NCBI RefSeq assembly: GCF_900169525.1
Contig: NZ_LT821239.1
Span: 372,001 to 436,000 of the forward strand
Origin: Corynebacterium pacaense
GTDB lineage: Bacteria; Actinomycetota; Actinomycetes; Mycobacteriales; Mycobacteriaceae
Direction of reading: 5' to 3'
DNA: 64,000 nucleotides
Shown here piece after piece: positions 25,052-33,924 of the stretch. The notes beneath the pieces were generated by a model that was given only the letters and a program-made list of their open reading frames with translations, made no database searches and was not told the origin of the DNA. Position 1 is the first letter of the stretch. Each line of letters begins with the position of its first letter. The position numbers and the translations under genes were made by a program.

Positions 25052-26449
25052 ATGAGTTCTCCGACGCTGATGTGGTTCCGCGATGATCTCCGGATCCGCG
25101 ACAACCCCGCGCTGGCCTGGGCTGCGCAGCGTGGACCCTTGGTGGCCCTGCTTATCGACGAATCCAGCGCAGCAACCGGCACCCGGCCGCTCGGTGCGGC
25201 GGCGCGGTGGTGGTGGGGGCGGAGCGTCGAGAAGCTCTCTGAATCCCTGGCCGTCCTCGGCGTGCCGCTGCTCCACCGCAGCGGTGACCCGGCGCGCATC
25301 GTGCCCGAGGTGGCGGGCGCCGTCGGTGCCGCGGCGGTGACGTGGAACCGCAGGTACCACGCGCCTCTACGTGAGATGGATGCGAGAATGAAGGCGGACC
25401 TGCGGGAACGGGGGCTCGAGGTGCACAGCCACCCCGGATTCCTGCTCACCGAACCCTGGGAGGTGGCCACCGCCTCCGGCACGCCATACAAGGTCTACAC
25501 CCCCTTCGCCCGCGCCGCCTTCGGGCTGGCCGCGGAACACGCCGACGCCCTCGGTGACCCCGAACCCGCCGCTCTGCACGGCGATGGCGCGGTCGCGGAG
25601 GTGCCCGAGGCGGCGGAACCGGGGTGGGCCGGTGGACTGGCCGAGCTCTGGACGCCGGGGGAGCAGGGAGCTCGGGAACGGCTGGATTCTTTTATGGAGG
25701 GGATCGACGGCTACGCCTCCGGTCGCGACAACATCGCCGCGCACGCCACCAGCGGGCTGTCGCCGCACCTGCGCTTCGGCGAGATCAGTGTGCTGCGGGT
25801 GTGGGCTTCCATAAGCGGGGCGGGGGAGGATGCGGGGGTATTTCTCGGAGAGTTGCTGTGGCGCGATTTCGCCTGGCACCGGCTCTATGAACTACCCGAT
25901 ATGGCAACTCGCAATGTCCGGCCCCAGTTCGACCGCTTCGGCTGGGCCTGGGACGCGTCGGAGATCGGGAAGCTGTGTGACGGACGCAACCCGCTGAACG
26001 CCACCGGCGACGATTCCTTCCATAGAGATTTCGCGGCGTGGCGCGCCGGGCGCACCGGCATCCCGCTTGTCGACGCCGGCATGCGCGAATTATGGGCCAC
26101 CGGCACCATGCACAACCGCGTGCGCATGGTGGTGGCCAGCTTCCTCACCAAGAACCTGCAGATCCATTGGCGTCACGGTGAGCAGTGGTTCTGGGAGACG
26201 CTTGTCGACGCCGACCCCGCCTCCAACCCCTTCAACTGGCAGTGGGCCGCGGGAAGCGGAGATGATGCCGCGCCGTACTTCCGCATCTTCAATCCCGAGA
26301 CGCAGGCCAAGAAGTTCGACCCGGAGGGGATCTATGTCCGCCGGTGGATCCCCGAGTACGGAACCGATGGGTACCCGGAGCCGATCGTGGACTTGAAGGA
26401 ATCCCGGCGGGCGGCATTGGATGCCTATGAGGCGGTGAAGCAGGGGTGA
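25052..26449 (+). CDS. phr: Deoxyribodipyrimidine photolyase (FAD)
   Basis: 465-residue light-dependent DNA repair enzyme of the photolyase/cryptochrome family that reverses cyclobutane pyrimidine dimers. It begins TLMWFRDDLRIRDNPAL (antenna domain). The FAD domain shows LSPHLRFGEIS, LLWRDFAWHRLY, GMRELWATGTMHNRVRM, SFLTKNLQIHWRHGEQWF and NPFNWQWAAGSGDDAAPYF, including the conserved Trp residues of electron transfer. Length is normal. It stands alone, convergent with a lipoprotein gene 1 bp beyond its stop. Confidence 0.96.
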   Translation: MSSPTLMWFRDDLRIRDNPALAWAAQRGPLVALLIDESSAATGTRPLGAAARWWWGRSVEKLSESLAVLGVPLLHRSGDPARIVPEVAGAVGAAAVTWNRRYHAPLREMDARMKADLRERGLEVHSHPGFLLTEPWEVATASGTPYKVYTPFARAAFGLAAEHADALGDPEPAALHGDGAVAEVPEAAEPGWAGGLAELWTPGEQGARERLDSFMEGIDGYASGRDNIAAHATSGLSPHLRFGEISVLRVWASISGAGEDAGVFLGELLWRDFAWHRLYELPDMATRNVRPQFDRFGWAWDASEIGKLCDGRNPLNATGDDSFHRDFAAWRAGRTGIPLVDAGMRELWATGTMHNRVRMVVASFLTKNLQIHWRHGEQWFWETLVDADPASNPFNWQWAAGSGDDAAPYFRIFNPETQAKKFDPEGIYVRRWIPEYGTDGYPEPIVDLKESRRAALDAYEAVKQG

Positions 26450-26450
26450 C

Positions 26451-27047
26451 TCAGGGAATCGGGAAGGTCTGGCGTTCGAGCTCCGTTTTTCCGAAGCCCT
26501 TGGTCGCCACGAGCTCAACCGGCGTCACCTCATCATCGAGGGTGTACTCCACAGCACCCTGAAGCGTGCCTCCCTGCTTGATCTCTGCGGACTGCGTTCC
26601 CACGAGCGTTGAATCGGGATGCGGGGAGACCTTCAGCTCCTTGATAAAGTTGGGGTCATTGTCCTGGTAGGCGTTAAAGGAATAGATCGAGCTGCTCGGG
26701 GTCAGGCTCTTCCCCGACTTGTTGTTGATGTCGTAGCAGAATGCGATCGCAGGCTGATCCTTGTATTGGTTGCCCGGCTGCCCGGGGGCGATCTTGCGAA
26801 CATCCGTGACCCTGATGGTCATGTCGGGGGTGTCCAGGACACCGTTGGCGAAGGACCCCGCGGATGTCGACGCCGATGATGCGGTGGAGCTGGGGGTGGC
26901 GGTGGTTGACGCACTCTGTGCCACATTCTCGGTCGATTCCGAGCTGGTCGTGGTGCTTTCCGTGGTGCCCGCATCCGTTCCGCAGACAGCCAGCGCAGCG
27001 GTGAGTGTGGCGATCGTGAGAGCGGACAGCGTGTATAACTACTCCAT
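26451..27047 (-). pseudogene. DUF5067-type lipoprotein with stop at codon 3
   Basis: From codon 4 to the end the frame is open and reads as a lipoprotein: hydrophobic LSALTIATLTAALAVC with a Cys-Gly lipobox, a Ser/Thr-rich linker, then a beta-sandwich domain (IRVTDVRKI, YDINNKSGKSL, PDSTLVGTQ, TLDDEVTPVELV) like DUF5067. The only ATG that would give a signal peptide (27047) is followed by GAG and then TAG (27039-27041). No ATG, GTG or TTG lies between that stop and the lipobox. It is either inactivated by a nonsense mutation or starts at a rare codon. GTG 26924 would give a protein without export signal. Confidence 0.65.
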
Positions 27048-27302
27048 ATTTTCAAGGAGCTTTCAGGCTCATGCCGGAAAGAGCAGTGGTTACCATACCG
27101 CAGAAGGCACATTATATTGTTTCCCTCCATCAGGGATCGGACACTGCCCGGACCCGCCACCACGACCCGGTTTCCGCCCCGTGCGGTGGCCGGGGCACCG
27201 GGGTGGCGGAGTTCACACTAGTATGGGGCGTCGACAGGGGTTGGCAGAACCGAAGGACGCCGCTGCGCGTCCATTGTGCCGGTGACAGAGAGGAACGCCC
27301 TG

Positions 27303-28464
27303 ATGCATCTGAGGTTGGGTGATACGGATCGCTCCCTCGCCCGTGGCGGGTGCGCGGCATCCGCGTTCCTGGTCGGGGTTCTGCTCACCGCCTGCACGGA
27401 CAGCAGGGCGATCAGCGAGAGCCCGCCGACCGCGACCGCGGGGGTTTCTTATACACAACCTCCCGCACCCCCGACCGGCCTAGATATACCTTGGCGCCTT
27501 CTGCTTGAAAAAAAAAAACATCCGTTTTCACGTTAACTTCGTCATGATATATATTACCGTCAATGATCCGACCGCGACCGTGGACGCCATCCCCACGCCC
27601 TCCCTCCCGGTGATCAGGGAGGGGGCCGCGCCGGTGATCTCGGTTCCGGGTGGGAATCTGGGCGAGCACTTCGTGGAGAGAATCCAGTACCCGGTGCGGC
27701 AGGGTGAACCCGATCCCGGCCAGAACTGGGGGGATCTCTACCTTCCGGGCGGTGGCGGTGTCGCCGGCAGCGTGCCCCTGGTCGTCTTTGTCCACGGGGG
27801 TGCGTGGCACAAGGGTGCAACCGGTACGGCGCGCCTGGCCGACAGGCTCGCCGAGCGGGGCGTGGCCGTGTTCAACGTGGAGTACCGGGACATCGATCTC
27901 GGCGGTGGCTGGCCCACCACATTCACCGATGTCGCCGATGCCGTTGATCTGATCCCTTACCTGGGACGGCGGCATCCGGAGATTGCTCTCGACGATGTCA
28001 CCGTGGCGGGGCACAGCGCCGGTGCGCAACTGGCTACCTGGGCCGGCACCCGCGGGGACCTGAACACCCACGGGCTCGGGAGAAACCCCAGGTTCGTCCC
28101 CGACCGTGTTGTCTCCCTGTCCGGTCCCCTGGATCTTGTGTGGGCGGCCGACAACGGCGACCGCAACATCGTCAGGGCCATGAAGGGAACTCCCTCGGAG
28201 AAACCAGCCCAGTACAAAAGTGTGGATCCGATCCAGAACATCAACCGCGGAGTTCCGGTTATCGCTGTCCATGGAAGGGATGACGGACTTGTTCCTCCCG
28301 CGAACTCGGAGCACTACGTTGAGGCGGTGAAAAACCTGCACGGGCGGGCCGAGCTCATCCTTCTCGACGGCGAGGATCATGTGTCCTTCCTGCAGGAATC
28401 CTCCGCGCATTTTGACACGGTGCTCGGCATCATCGACGGGACGGCGGTGCCGGTCCCGCGGTGA
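27303..28464 (+). pseudogene. Lipoprotein esterase, frame broken at an 11-A tract
   Basis: The first frame (27303-27536) encodes a signal peptide with lipobox LTAC and a Ser/Thr/Pro-rich linker, then ends shortly after EKKKHPFSR. The second frame (to 28464) encodes an alpha/beta hydrolase with oxyanion motif HGGAWHKG, nucleophile GHSAGAQLA, acid GRDDG and His DGEDHVSF, typical of esterase/kynurenine-formamidase-like enzymes. The frames join if the A11 run at 27508-27518 has 10 or 13 A. GAGGAA precedes ATG 27303. It may be a switchable gene, a recent mutation or a sequencing error. When in frame, the product is a surface-anchored esterase of about 386 residues. Confidence 0.75.
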
Positions 28465-28627
28465 ACCACCGGCCCGCCCGGTGGTGTCGCGGTGGTGGCG
28501 TCGACAAGCGGGTGGCTGGCTTATGGAAGCAACCGGGCTGAATGATTCGATTGAGTGTTCGCGCCGGCTGAGTAGCATCCACTTCAACCGCATTCGTGCA
28601 GCGACGTTGATCAGAATAGGAAGTGGC

Positions 28628-29518
28628 ATGACCTTCGAAGTGGCAGCAGTTGACCCCGGGCTCCTAGAGGACTGGGAATCCTGGCGCAGGGACAAGGAAG
28701 CCGGTAGGCGTTCGCCGACGGGATTCTTCGCCGTCACCGGCCTGTACTGGCTCAGTGATTTACCGGTGGAGGTGCCCGGGCTGCCCGGGACGTGGAGTGC
28801 CACCGCTGACGTGGTGAGCGCCGACCTGGGGACGGCGGAACTGGTGGACGGTGAGGGACACACGCTCAGCGGGGTCACCGAACTGACCGGGATCGGTGAG
28901 CGCGGAAGCATCCTGCTGTCGGTGCGCGGCGACGATTCCCGCGGCCACGACGTGACCACCGTGGAGGTGGCCAGGCGTGGCGGACGGTTCATCCTCCGGC
29001 CCAAGGCGGAATCCCACCCCTTCCTGAGTGAGTACCTGGGAACAGACACCTTCGCCCATGATCCGCGCTGGCGGATCACCGCAAGCTTCACGCCCTTCGG
29101 CGTTCCCCGGCCGGTCACCGTGAACGCCGCGGTGGAGGGCATTGAACATGTCTACCGGGCGCCGGGGCAGGTTGTCTTCAGCATTGACGGCGTCGAGCAC
29201 ACCCTCCTGGCCTTCGACGGCCACGCCCCCGGTGAGCTGCTGGTGCTCTTCCGCGACGGCACCTCCGGACACAGCACCTACCAGGCGCTGCGGGCCCTCG
29301 GCCTTCACGGAGGTCCGGACGCGGGGGAGATCGTGCTCGATTTCAACTACGCCGCGAATCTGCCCTGCGCCTACACCGACCTGGCCACCTGCCCCCTCCC
29401 ACCGGCGGGAAACGAGGTCTCGGTGGATATCACCGCGGGAGAAAAGACACCGCGGCAGCGTGTGCACGCACGCGCCGATGGTCCGGGTACAACCTGGGAT
29501 CAGATAGTCAGTTCCTAG
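28628..29518 (+). CDS. DUF1684 family protein
   Basis: 296-residue protein of the DUF1684 family, function unknown. Characteristic blocks are WRRDKEAGRRSPTGFFAVTG, an acidic-aromatic core, and the C-terminal DFNYAANLPCAYTDLATCP, where conserved Asn, Cys and Tyr residues suggest an active or metal site. It has no signal peptide. ATG 28628 follows AGGAAG. It ends 1 bp before the MFS exporter gene, so the two are co-transcribed. The 160 bp upstream hold one copy each of the two recurrent words described in the findings. Confidence 0.8.
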   Translation: MTFEVAAVDPGLLEDWESWRRDKEAGRRSPTGFFAVTGLYWLSDLPVEVPGLPGTWSATADVVSADLGTAELVDGEGHTLSGVTELTGIGERGSILLSVRGDDSRGHDVTTVEVARRGGRFILRPKAESHPFLSEYLGTDTFAHDPRWRITASFTPFGVPRPVTVNAAVEGIEHVYRAPGQVVFSIDGVEHTLLAFDGHAPGELLVLFRDGTSGHSTYQALRALGLHGGPDAGEIVLDFNYAANLPCAYTDLATCPLPPAGNEVSVDITAGEKTPRQRVHARADGPGTTWDQIVSS

Positions 29519-29519
29519 A

Positions 29520-31085
29520 ATGCCGGCGCATCCATCCCGCACGGCGGCGTGTGCGGACCAGGGATCCGGTTCCAACCGCATCGTTTCCTGGTGCGCGGTC
29601 GGCGCCGGCTTCACCACCTTGTTCGATAGTGCCACCGTCTCGTATGTCGCCCCGGCTGCCGCAGAGAGCCTCGCCGCGCCGACCTCCGGCCTCCAGTGGT
29701 TTCTCGCATCCTATTCGCTGACCTTCGGACTCGGACTGGTTCCCGGTGGCAGGCTCGGTGACGCATGGGGCAGGCGCCCGTTCTTTCTCGTCGGGCTCTC
29801 GATCTTCCTTCTCGGCGGGCTGGTAACGGCACTGGCTCCGGATACCCTGCTGCTCGTGTCCGCGCGTTTTCTACAGGGCTTCGGAGCCGGGGTGCTCAGC
29901 GCACAGGTCATGGGGTTGATCCAGGATCATTTCACCGGCTCCGCGCGGATGAGGGCGTTCGCCGCGTATACCGCGGCCGGTGCCGCGGCGGCCCTGGTGG
30001 GACCGTTGATCGCCGCGTCCCTGTTGAGTGTGGGCGGCGGGCACGGATGGCGGGTCGTGCTCCTCGTGCCGTGGATCTCCGGGGCGGTCACCCTCGGTCT
30101 TGCCTTCAGGGGACTGCAGCGCACCGCCCGGTCGGATCGGGTGAGCCTTGATACTCCAGGGTTGTGCATGTTGGGGATGCTGGTCATCCTGGCACTGCTG
30201 CCCGTTCTGGATATCGGGCTCAGCGGCGTGGCCAACGCCGCGGTGCTCGGCGCCGCCCTCACCCTGTCGGTGGTGCTCTATACCTGGGAGCGGCACTATG
30301 CCCGAAGCGGGCGCCTGCCGCTGTTCGCACCGGCCCTCATGGGATCTCCGCGTTTCCTGCTCGGCAACGCCTCCGCCCTCTTGTGGTTCGGGGCCAATCT
30401 GGCGCTGGGCTCCTCGGTGGTGATGTACCTGTTGGCCGAGGCGGAGATCTCTCCGCTGCTCATTGCGTTGAGTGCCGTGGCCGCCGCACTGGGGCGCCTG
30501 GTGGGGGCGCGTCTGAGCACCGTCGCCCACAGTCGTTTCGGGGCGGCGGTGCTGGTGGTATCCTTGGCGTTTCAGTTCATGGTCGTGGCCGCCGTCATCA
30601 CCGCCACCCACTTCTTCTCCGGAACGGCGTTTCTGGTGGTGCTGTGCGCACTCTTTGTCATTCACGGCATGGCCTCGGGCTTTTACGAGCCCGTGGTCCG
30701 CTCCGAGACGCTCGAGGATGTGGATGAGGGGCTGCGCGGCATCGCGGCCAGCTTCCTCCAGCTGACCCAGCGCATGGCAGCCTCCATAATGACCGCGGTC
30801 ACGGCCGGGCTGATCTTCTCCGGGGCGGGGGTTCCCACCATCGGTGATCTCCGCGCCGCCCTGCTGGTGTGCGTCGTGGTCACCTTCGCTTCCCTGGTCA
30901 GCTCCATGGCGCTGGCGTTCCATATACGTGCACATTCCGCGGGTGCTTCGCACCGCACCGTCACCTACAAGGCCTCGGGCGTTATGGAAGCCGGGGAGGA
31001 CCCGGCCCCCGGCGAACTCGTGGGAAAGCGGTGTCGGGGGCAGACCTCGGGCGACATGAGCGACGCGGGTCGCGGCGGGATCTGA
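29520..31085 (+). CDS. MFS drug/metabolite exporter, DHA2 type
   Basis: 521-residue inner-membrane transporter with about 14 membrane segments. Motif A between the second and third segments is GGRLGDAWGRRPFF, and motif C-like glycines follow (LQGFGAGVLSAQVMG). This is the QacA/EmrB-type (DHA2) pattern of proton-coupled efflux. The C-terminus is an unusually long, charged tail of about 60 residues. It begins 1 bp after the DUF1684 stop. The substrate is unknown; the GNAT and cystathionine-synthase-like genes downstream may make it. Confidence 0.88.
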   Translation: MPAHPSRTAACADQGSGSNRIVSWCAVGAGFTTLFDSATVSYVAPAAAESLAAPTSGLQWFLASYSLTFGLGLVPGGRLGDAWGRRPFFLVGLSIFLLGGLVTALAPDTLLLVSARFLQGFGAGVLSAQVMGLIQDHFTGSARMRAFAAYTAAGAAAALVGPLIAASLLSVGGGHGWRVVLLVPWISGAVTLGLAFRGLQRTARSDRVSLDTPGLCMLGMLVILALLPVLDIGLSGVANAAVLGAALTLSVVLYTWERHYARSGRLPLFAPALMGSPRFLLGNASALLWFGANLALGSSVVMYLLAEAEISPLLIALSAVAAALGRLVGARLSTVAHSRFGAAVLVVSLAFQFMVVAAVITATHFFSGTAFLVVLCALFVIHGMASGFYEPVVRSETLEDVDEGLRGIAASFLQLTQRMAASIMTAVTAGLIFSGAGVPTIGDLRAALLVCVVVTFASLVSSMALAFHIRAHSAGASHRTVTYKASGVMEAGEDPAPGELVGKRCRGQTSGDMSDAGRGGI

Positions 31086-31238
31086 TTAATTCAGCGGTGG
31101 TCGTATTACTCGTCTCCGAGGGGCATCAACCCTACTGTGTTTCTCAAGGTTGATCCGCCGTGTTCGGCACCGAGGTCCCGGACCCGCCACCGAGGGAACG
31201 TGGGACCTGAACAACCGTGACCCGGGATGGAGAAAGCC

Positions 31239-31808
31239 GTGACAACAACTGCAACCGAAACCGAGACAACCGCGCCGGGCGTTGGGAACTCCGGGACGCC
31301 TGGAGCCGGGCTCAGGTACTCCCTAGTGACCCCGGAGGAGTACGGAGAACTCGGCGGCAACCTCGTGGCCTGGTACGAAGCAACCTACCCGATCACGGAC
31401 TCCTACCGTGAGAGGATCCTGGACGTGTCCACCCGTGCCACCGAGAATCAGGTGTGGGTGGTCAGGGACGGGCACACCCGAAGGATGGTGGGCACATTCG
31501 TCGTGGCCAGGGGTGGGGAAAGGCTCCTTGATCACGCACTTGACGGTGAGTTCAGCTTCAAACTCCTGGGTGTTGATCCGCAGTTTCGCCGACGGGGTAT
31601 CGCCTCCCACCTGATCGGAAGGATAGAGGAGATCGCGGCGGACAGGGGCTTTTCGCGAGTGGTGCTCAACAGTGTGGACTACATGGTTCCGGCGCACCGT
31701 CTCTACGAGAAGCTGGGGTACCGGAGGATCCGGGAGCGCTCCCGCACGAATCCCGACGGCAATGATGTGTTCGTTTTCGGAAAGTACCTCCGGCCGCAGT
31801 CCCGGTAG
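31239..31808 (+). CDS. GNAT-family N-acetyltransferase
   Basis: 189-residue acetyltransferase. A disordered Thr/Glu-rich start is followed by the GNAT fold; acetyl-CoA binding motif A is LGVDPQFRRRGIASHLIG (about residues 102-119) and the C-terminal AHRLYEKLGYRRI is typical. The substrate is unknown. I prefer GTG 31239, which has GGAG 6 bases upstream; ATG 31227 has none. It is followed after 38 bp by a PLP enzyme gene, so the two probably act in one pathway. Confidence 0.82.
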   Translation: MTTTATETETTAPGVGNSGTPGAGLRYSLVTPEEYGELGGNLVAWYEATYPITDSYRERILDVSTRATENQVWVVRDGHTRRMVGTFVVARGGERLLDHALDGEFSFKLLGVDPQFRRRGIASHLIGRIEEIAADRGFSRVVLNSVDYMVPAHRLYEKLGYRRIRERSRTNPDGNDVFVFGKYLRPQSR

Positions 31809-31846
31809 CGGTAGGCGTGGAGAAACAACAGAAAGAGGAATCGACC

Positions 31847-32854
31847 ATGACCAGAGTTTCGCCGTCGCACACCTATGACAGCATTCTTGAACTTGTTGGC
31901 AACACCCCCTTGGTGCGGCTGAACAGGATAGCCGGGGACATCCCCGCCTCGATCTACGTCAAGCTCGATCACTACAACATTGGCGGTTCTTCCAAGGACC
32001 GCATCGGACTGAGGATCGTCGACGGTGCGGTTGCCCGCGGTGATCTGCATCCCGGTGGAAGGATCGTGGATTCCGGGCAGGGCAATACCGCGCTCGGCTA
32101 TGCCCTCGCCGCGGTGAACAGGGGCTATCGGGTCAGCACCGTTGTCACACCCGCGGTGCAGGACAACAAGGTCAATCTCCTCAGATTTCTGGGAGCCAGA
32201 CTGCTGGACGGCGACTATGAGGTGGACCAGGATGATCCGCGCAATCCCGACAACGTGGCACTCGGGGAGGCGGGTGGGCAGCCCAACTCCTGGTACGCGC
32301 ACCAGAAGGAAAACGGCGACAACCCCGCAGCGCACTATGACACCACCGGGCCGGAACTGTGGGATCAGACCGAGGGACGGATCACCCATTTCATTGCTGC
32401 ACTGGCCACCGGTGGCACGGCGAGCGGAACCGGTACCTATCTCAAGGAGCGGAATAGTCGGGTCCGGGTGATCGGGAGTCTCTTCGATGATTCCCAGCAC
32501 GCCTCCGGGAAAACCAACCTGCTCCCGGTCTTCCGGCGTGACCCGGGATGGGAGTCGCTGGAACACAACTGGCCGCGGAACATCAACTTCGACGTGATCG
32601 ATGACATTGTGGTGGGTCAGCGCGCGGAGATCATCGACCTCGCCTGGCGGGTGGCACGGACCGAGGGGCTGGTGGTCGGGATCTCGACCATCCTGAGCCT
32701 GAAGGTGGCGCTGGACATCGGGGCACGGTCCTCGCCCGACGATGTGATCGTGGTGTTCTCCGCGGACAGCGGACGCGACTACCTCGACCGCGAGTACAAC
32801 CTGGGCTGGCTGCGGGGCAACGGCTACGGGGACATCGCCGAGAAGTACTCCTAG
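31847..32854 (+). CDS. Cystathionine beta-synthase/cysteine synthase-like PLP enzyme
   Basis: 335-residue fold-type II PLP enzyme. The PLP lysine lies in NIGGSSKDRIG (canonical NPGGSVKDR), the substrate loop is SGQGNTALGYALA (canonical SSGNTG) and the phosphate loop GGTASGTG. The ending SADSGRDYLDREYN resembles the catalytic domain of actinobacterial cystathionine beta-synthase, but there is no C-terminal CBS pair. It joins an activated serine or homoserine-type substrate with a nucleophile. The altered loops suggest a specialised metabolite enzyme (as SbnA-like enzymes) instead of housekeeping cysteine synthesis. ATG 31847 follows AAAGAGGA. The TAG stop lies in the target site of an IS481 element. 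Confidence 0.85.
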   Translation: MTRVSPSHTYDSILELVGNTPLVRLNRIAGDIPASIYVKLDHYNIGGSSKDRIGLRIVDGAVARGDLHPGGRIVDSGQGNTALGYALAAVNRGYRVSTVVTPAVQDNKVNLLRFLGARLLDGDYEVDQDDPRNPDNVALGEAGGQPNSWYAHQKENGDNPAAHYDTTGPELWDQTEGRITHFIAALATGGTASGTGTYLKERNSRVRVIGSLFDDSQHASGKTNLLPVFRRDPGWESLEHNWPRNINFDVIDDIVVGQRAEIIDLAWRVARTEGLVVGISTILSLKVALDIGARSSPDDVIVVFSADSGRDYLDREYNLGWLRGNGYGDIAEKYS

Positions 32855-32855
32855 T

Positions 32856-33919
32856 TGTACTGACCCGGAGCGTTGTTGACGTAGGAGAGACCTCCGTAGT
32901 CGAGTTGGAGCTGTCTAGGTTCTCAACTCGATCCCACGGAGGTCTCTCGTGTCCCACGTTAATGCCCGGCTGACTCCGGCCGGCAGGTTGATCATGATCC
33001 AGCGCATCCAGTCGGGTCGTGCGGTCGCGCATGTCGCGGCGGAAATGGGTATCTCGCGCACGACGGCGTGGCGGTGGTGGCGCCGGTTCCGGGAACACGG
33101 CCCGGCAGGTTTGCAGGATCGTTCGAGCGTGGCCCGCTCGCACCCGCATCGCACGGGCGTGTGTGTGGAGACGCGGGTGCGGATCATGCGTCACCTCACA
33201 CGTCGCGGTCCGGTGTTCATCGCGGGCAAGCTCGGCCTGCATGCCTCAACGGTGGGGCGTGTGCTGCGCCGCCACCACGTCCCGCTGCTACGGGAGCTGG
33301 ACCCAGTCACCGGGGCCGTGATCCGCGCGACCCGCCGATCCGCGCGACGCTACGAGCACGACCATCCAGGCTTACTGATCCACATCGATGTGAAGAAACT
33401 CGGCCGCATCCCTGATGGCGGCGGGTGGCGTCTGCACGGCCGCGGCGAACGCCCAAAACGCAAGCGCGGCCTCGGCTACGACTACGTCCACACCGTCATC
33501 GACGACCACTCCCGTCTCGCCTACGCGGAGATCCATGACGACGAGAAAGGCACGACAGCGGCCGGGGTTCTCGAACGCGCGATCGCGTTCTACGCAGCCC
33601 TTGGGGTCACGGTCGAACGGGTGATCAGTGACAACGCGTTCGCCTACCGCCACTCGACCGCATTCCGGGACGTGATCAACGCGCACGGCATCGGGCAGAA
33701 GTTCATCAAACCCCACTGCCCCTGGACGAACGGGAAAGTCGAGAGACTAAAACCGCACCATCGCGACCGAGTGGGCCTATGCGAGACCCTGGACCTCCAA
33801 CGAGGACCGAACCGCCGGCTTGACGACCTGGCTCGACTACTACAATCTAGACAGAGCCCACCTCGGCATCGGAGGCAAGACCCCCATCGACCGAATCAAC
33901 AACGGTCGAGGTCAGTACA
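32856..33919 (+). mobile_element. IS481-family element in a CTAG target
   Basis: The 1064-bp element has ends TGTACTGACCCGGAGCGTTG (from 32856) and its inverted copy ending at 33919, matching at 21 of 24 positions. CCTAGT (32850-32855) and CCTAGA (33920-33925) flank it, agreeing with the NCTAGN target duplication known for IS481, with one difference in the last base. The target was the CTAG formed by the facing stop codons of the PLP-enzyme and aldo/keto reductase genes. Confidence 0.9.
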
Positions 33920-33924
33920 CCTAG
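32949..33924 (+). pseudogene. IS481-family transposase, frameshifted
   Basis: The reading frame is normal up to GKVERL: HTH domain (AAEMGISRTTAWRWWRRF), then the DDE core with LLIHIDVKKLG, VIDDHSRLAYAEI and VISDNAFAYR. At the A4 run 33749-33752 one extra A throws the frame; removing it gives NRTIATEWAYARPW ... DYYNLDRAHLGIGGKTP and a stop at 33924. The C-terminal catalytic Glu (KVERL) is therefore followed by nonsense in the present frame. This copy is probably inactive unless ribosomes slip at the run. Confidence 0.85.

Noticed and set aside
27412..29142. 576-residue minus-strand frame across the esterase region
   Set aside because: Shadow of the esterase and DUF1684 genes; no homology pattern recognised.
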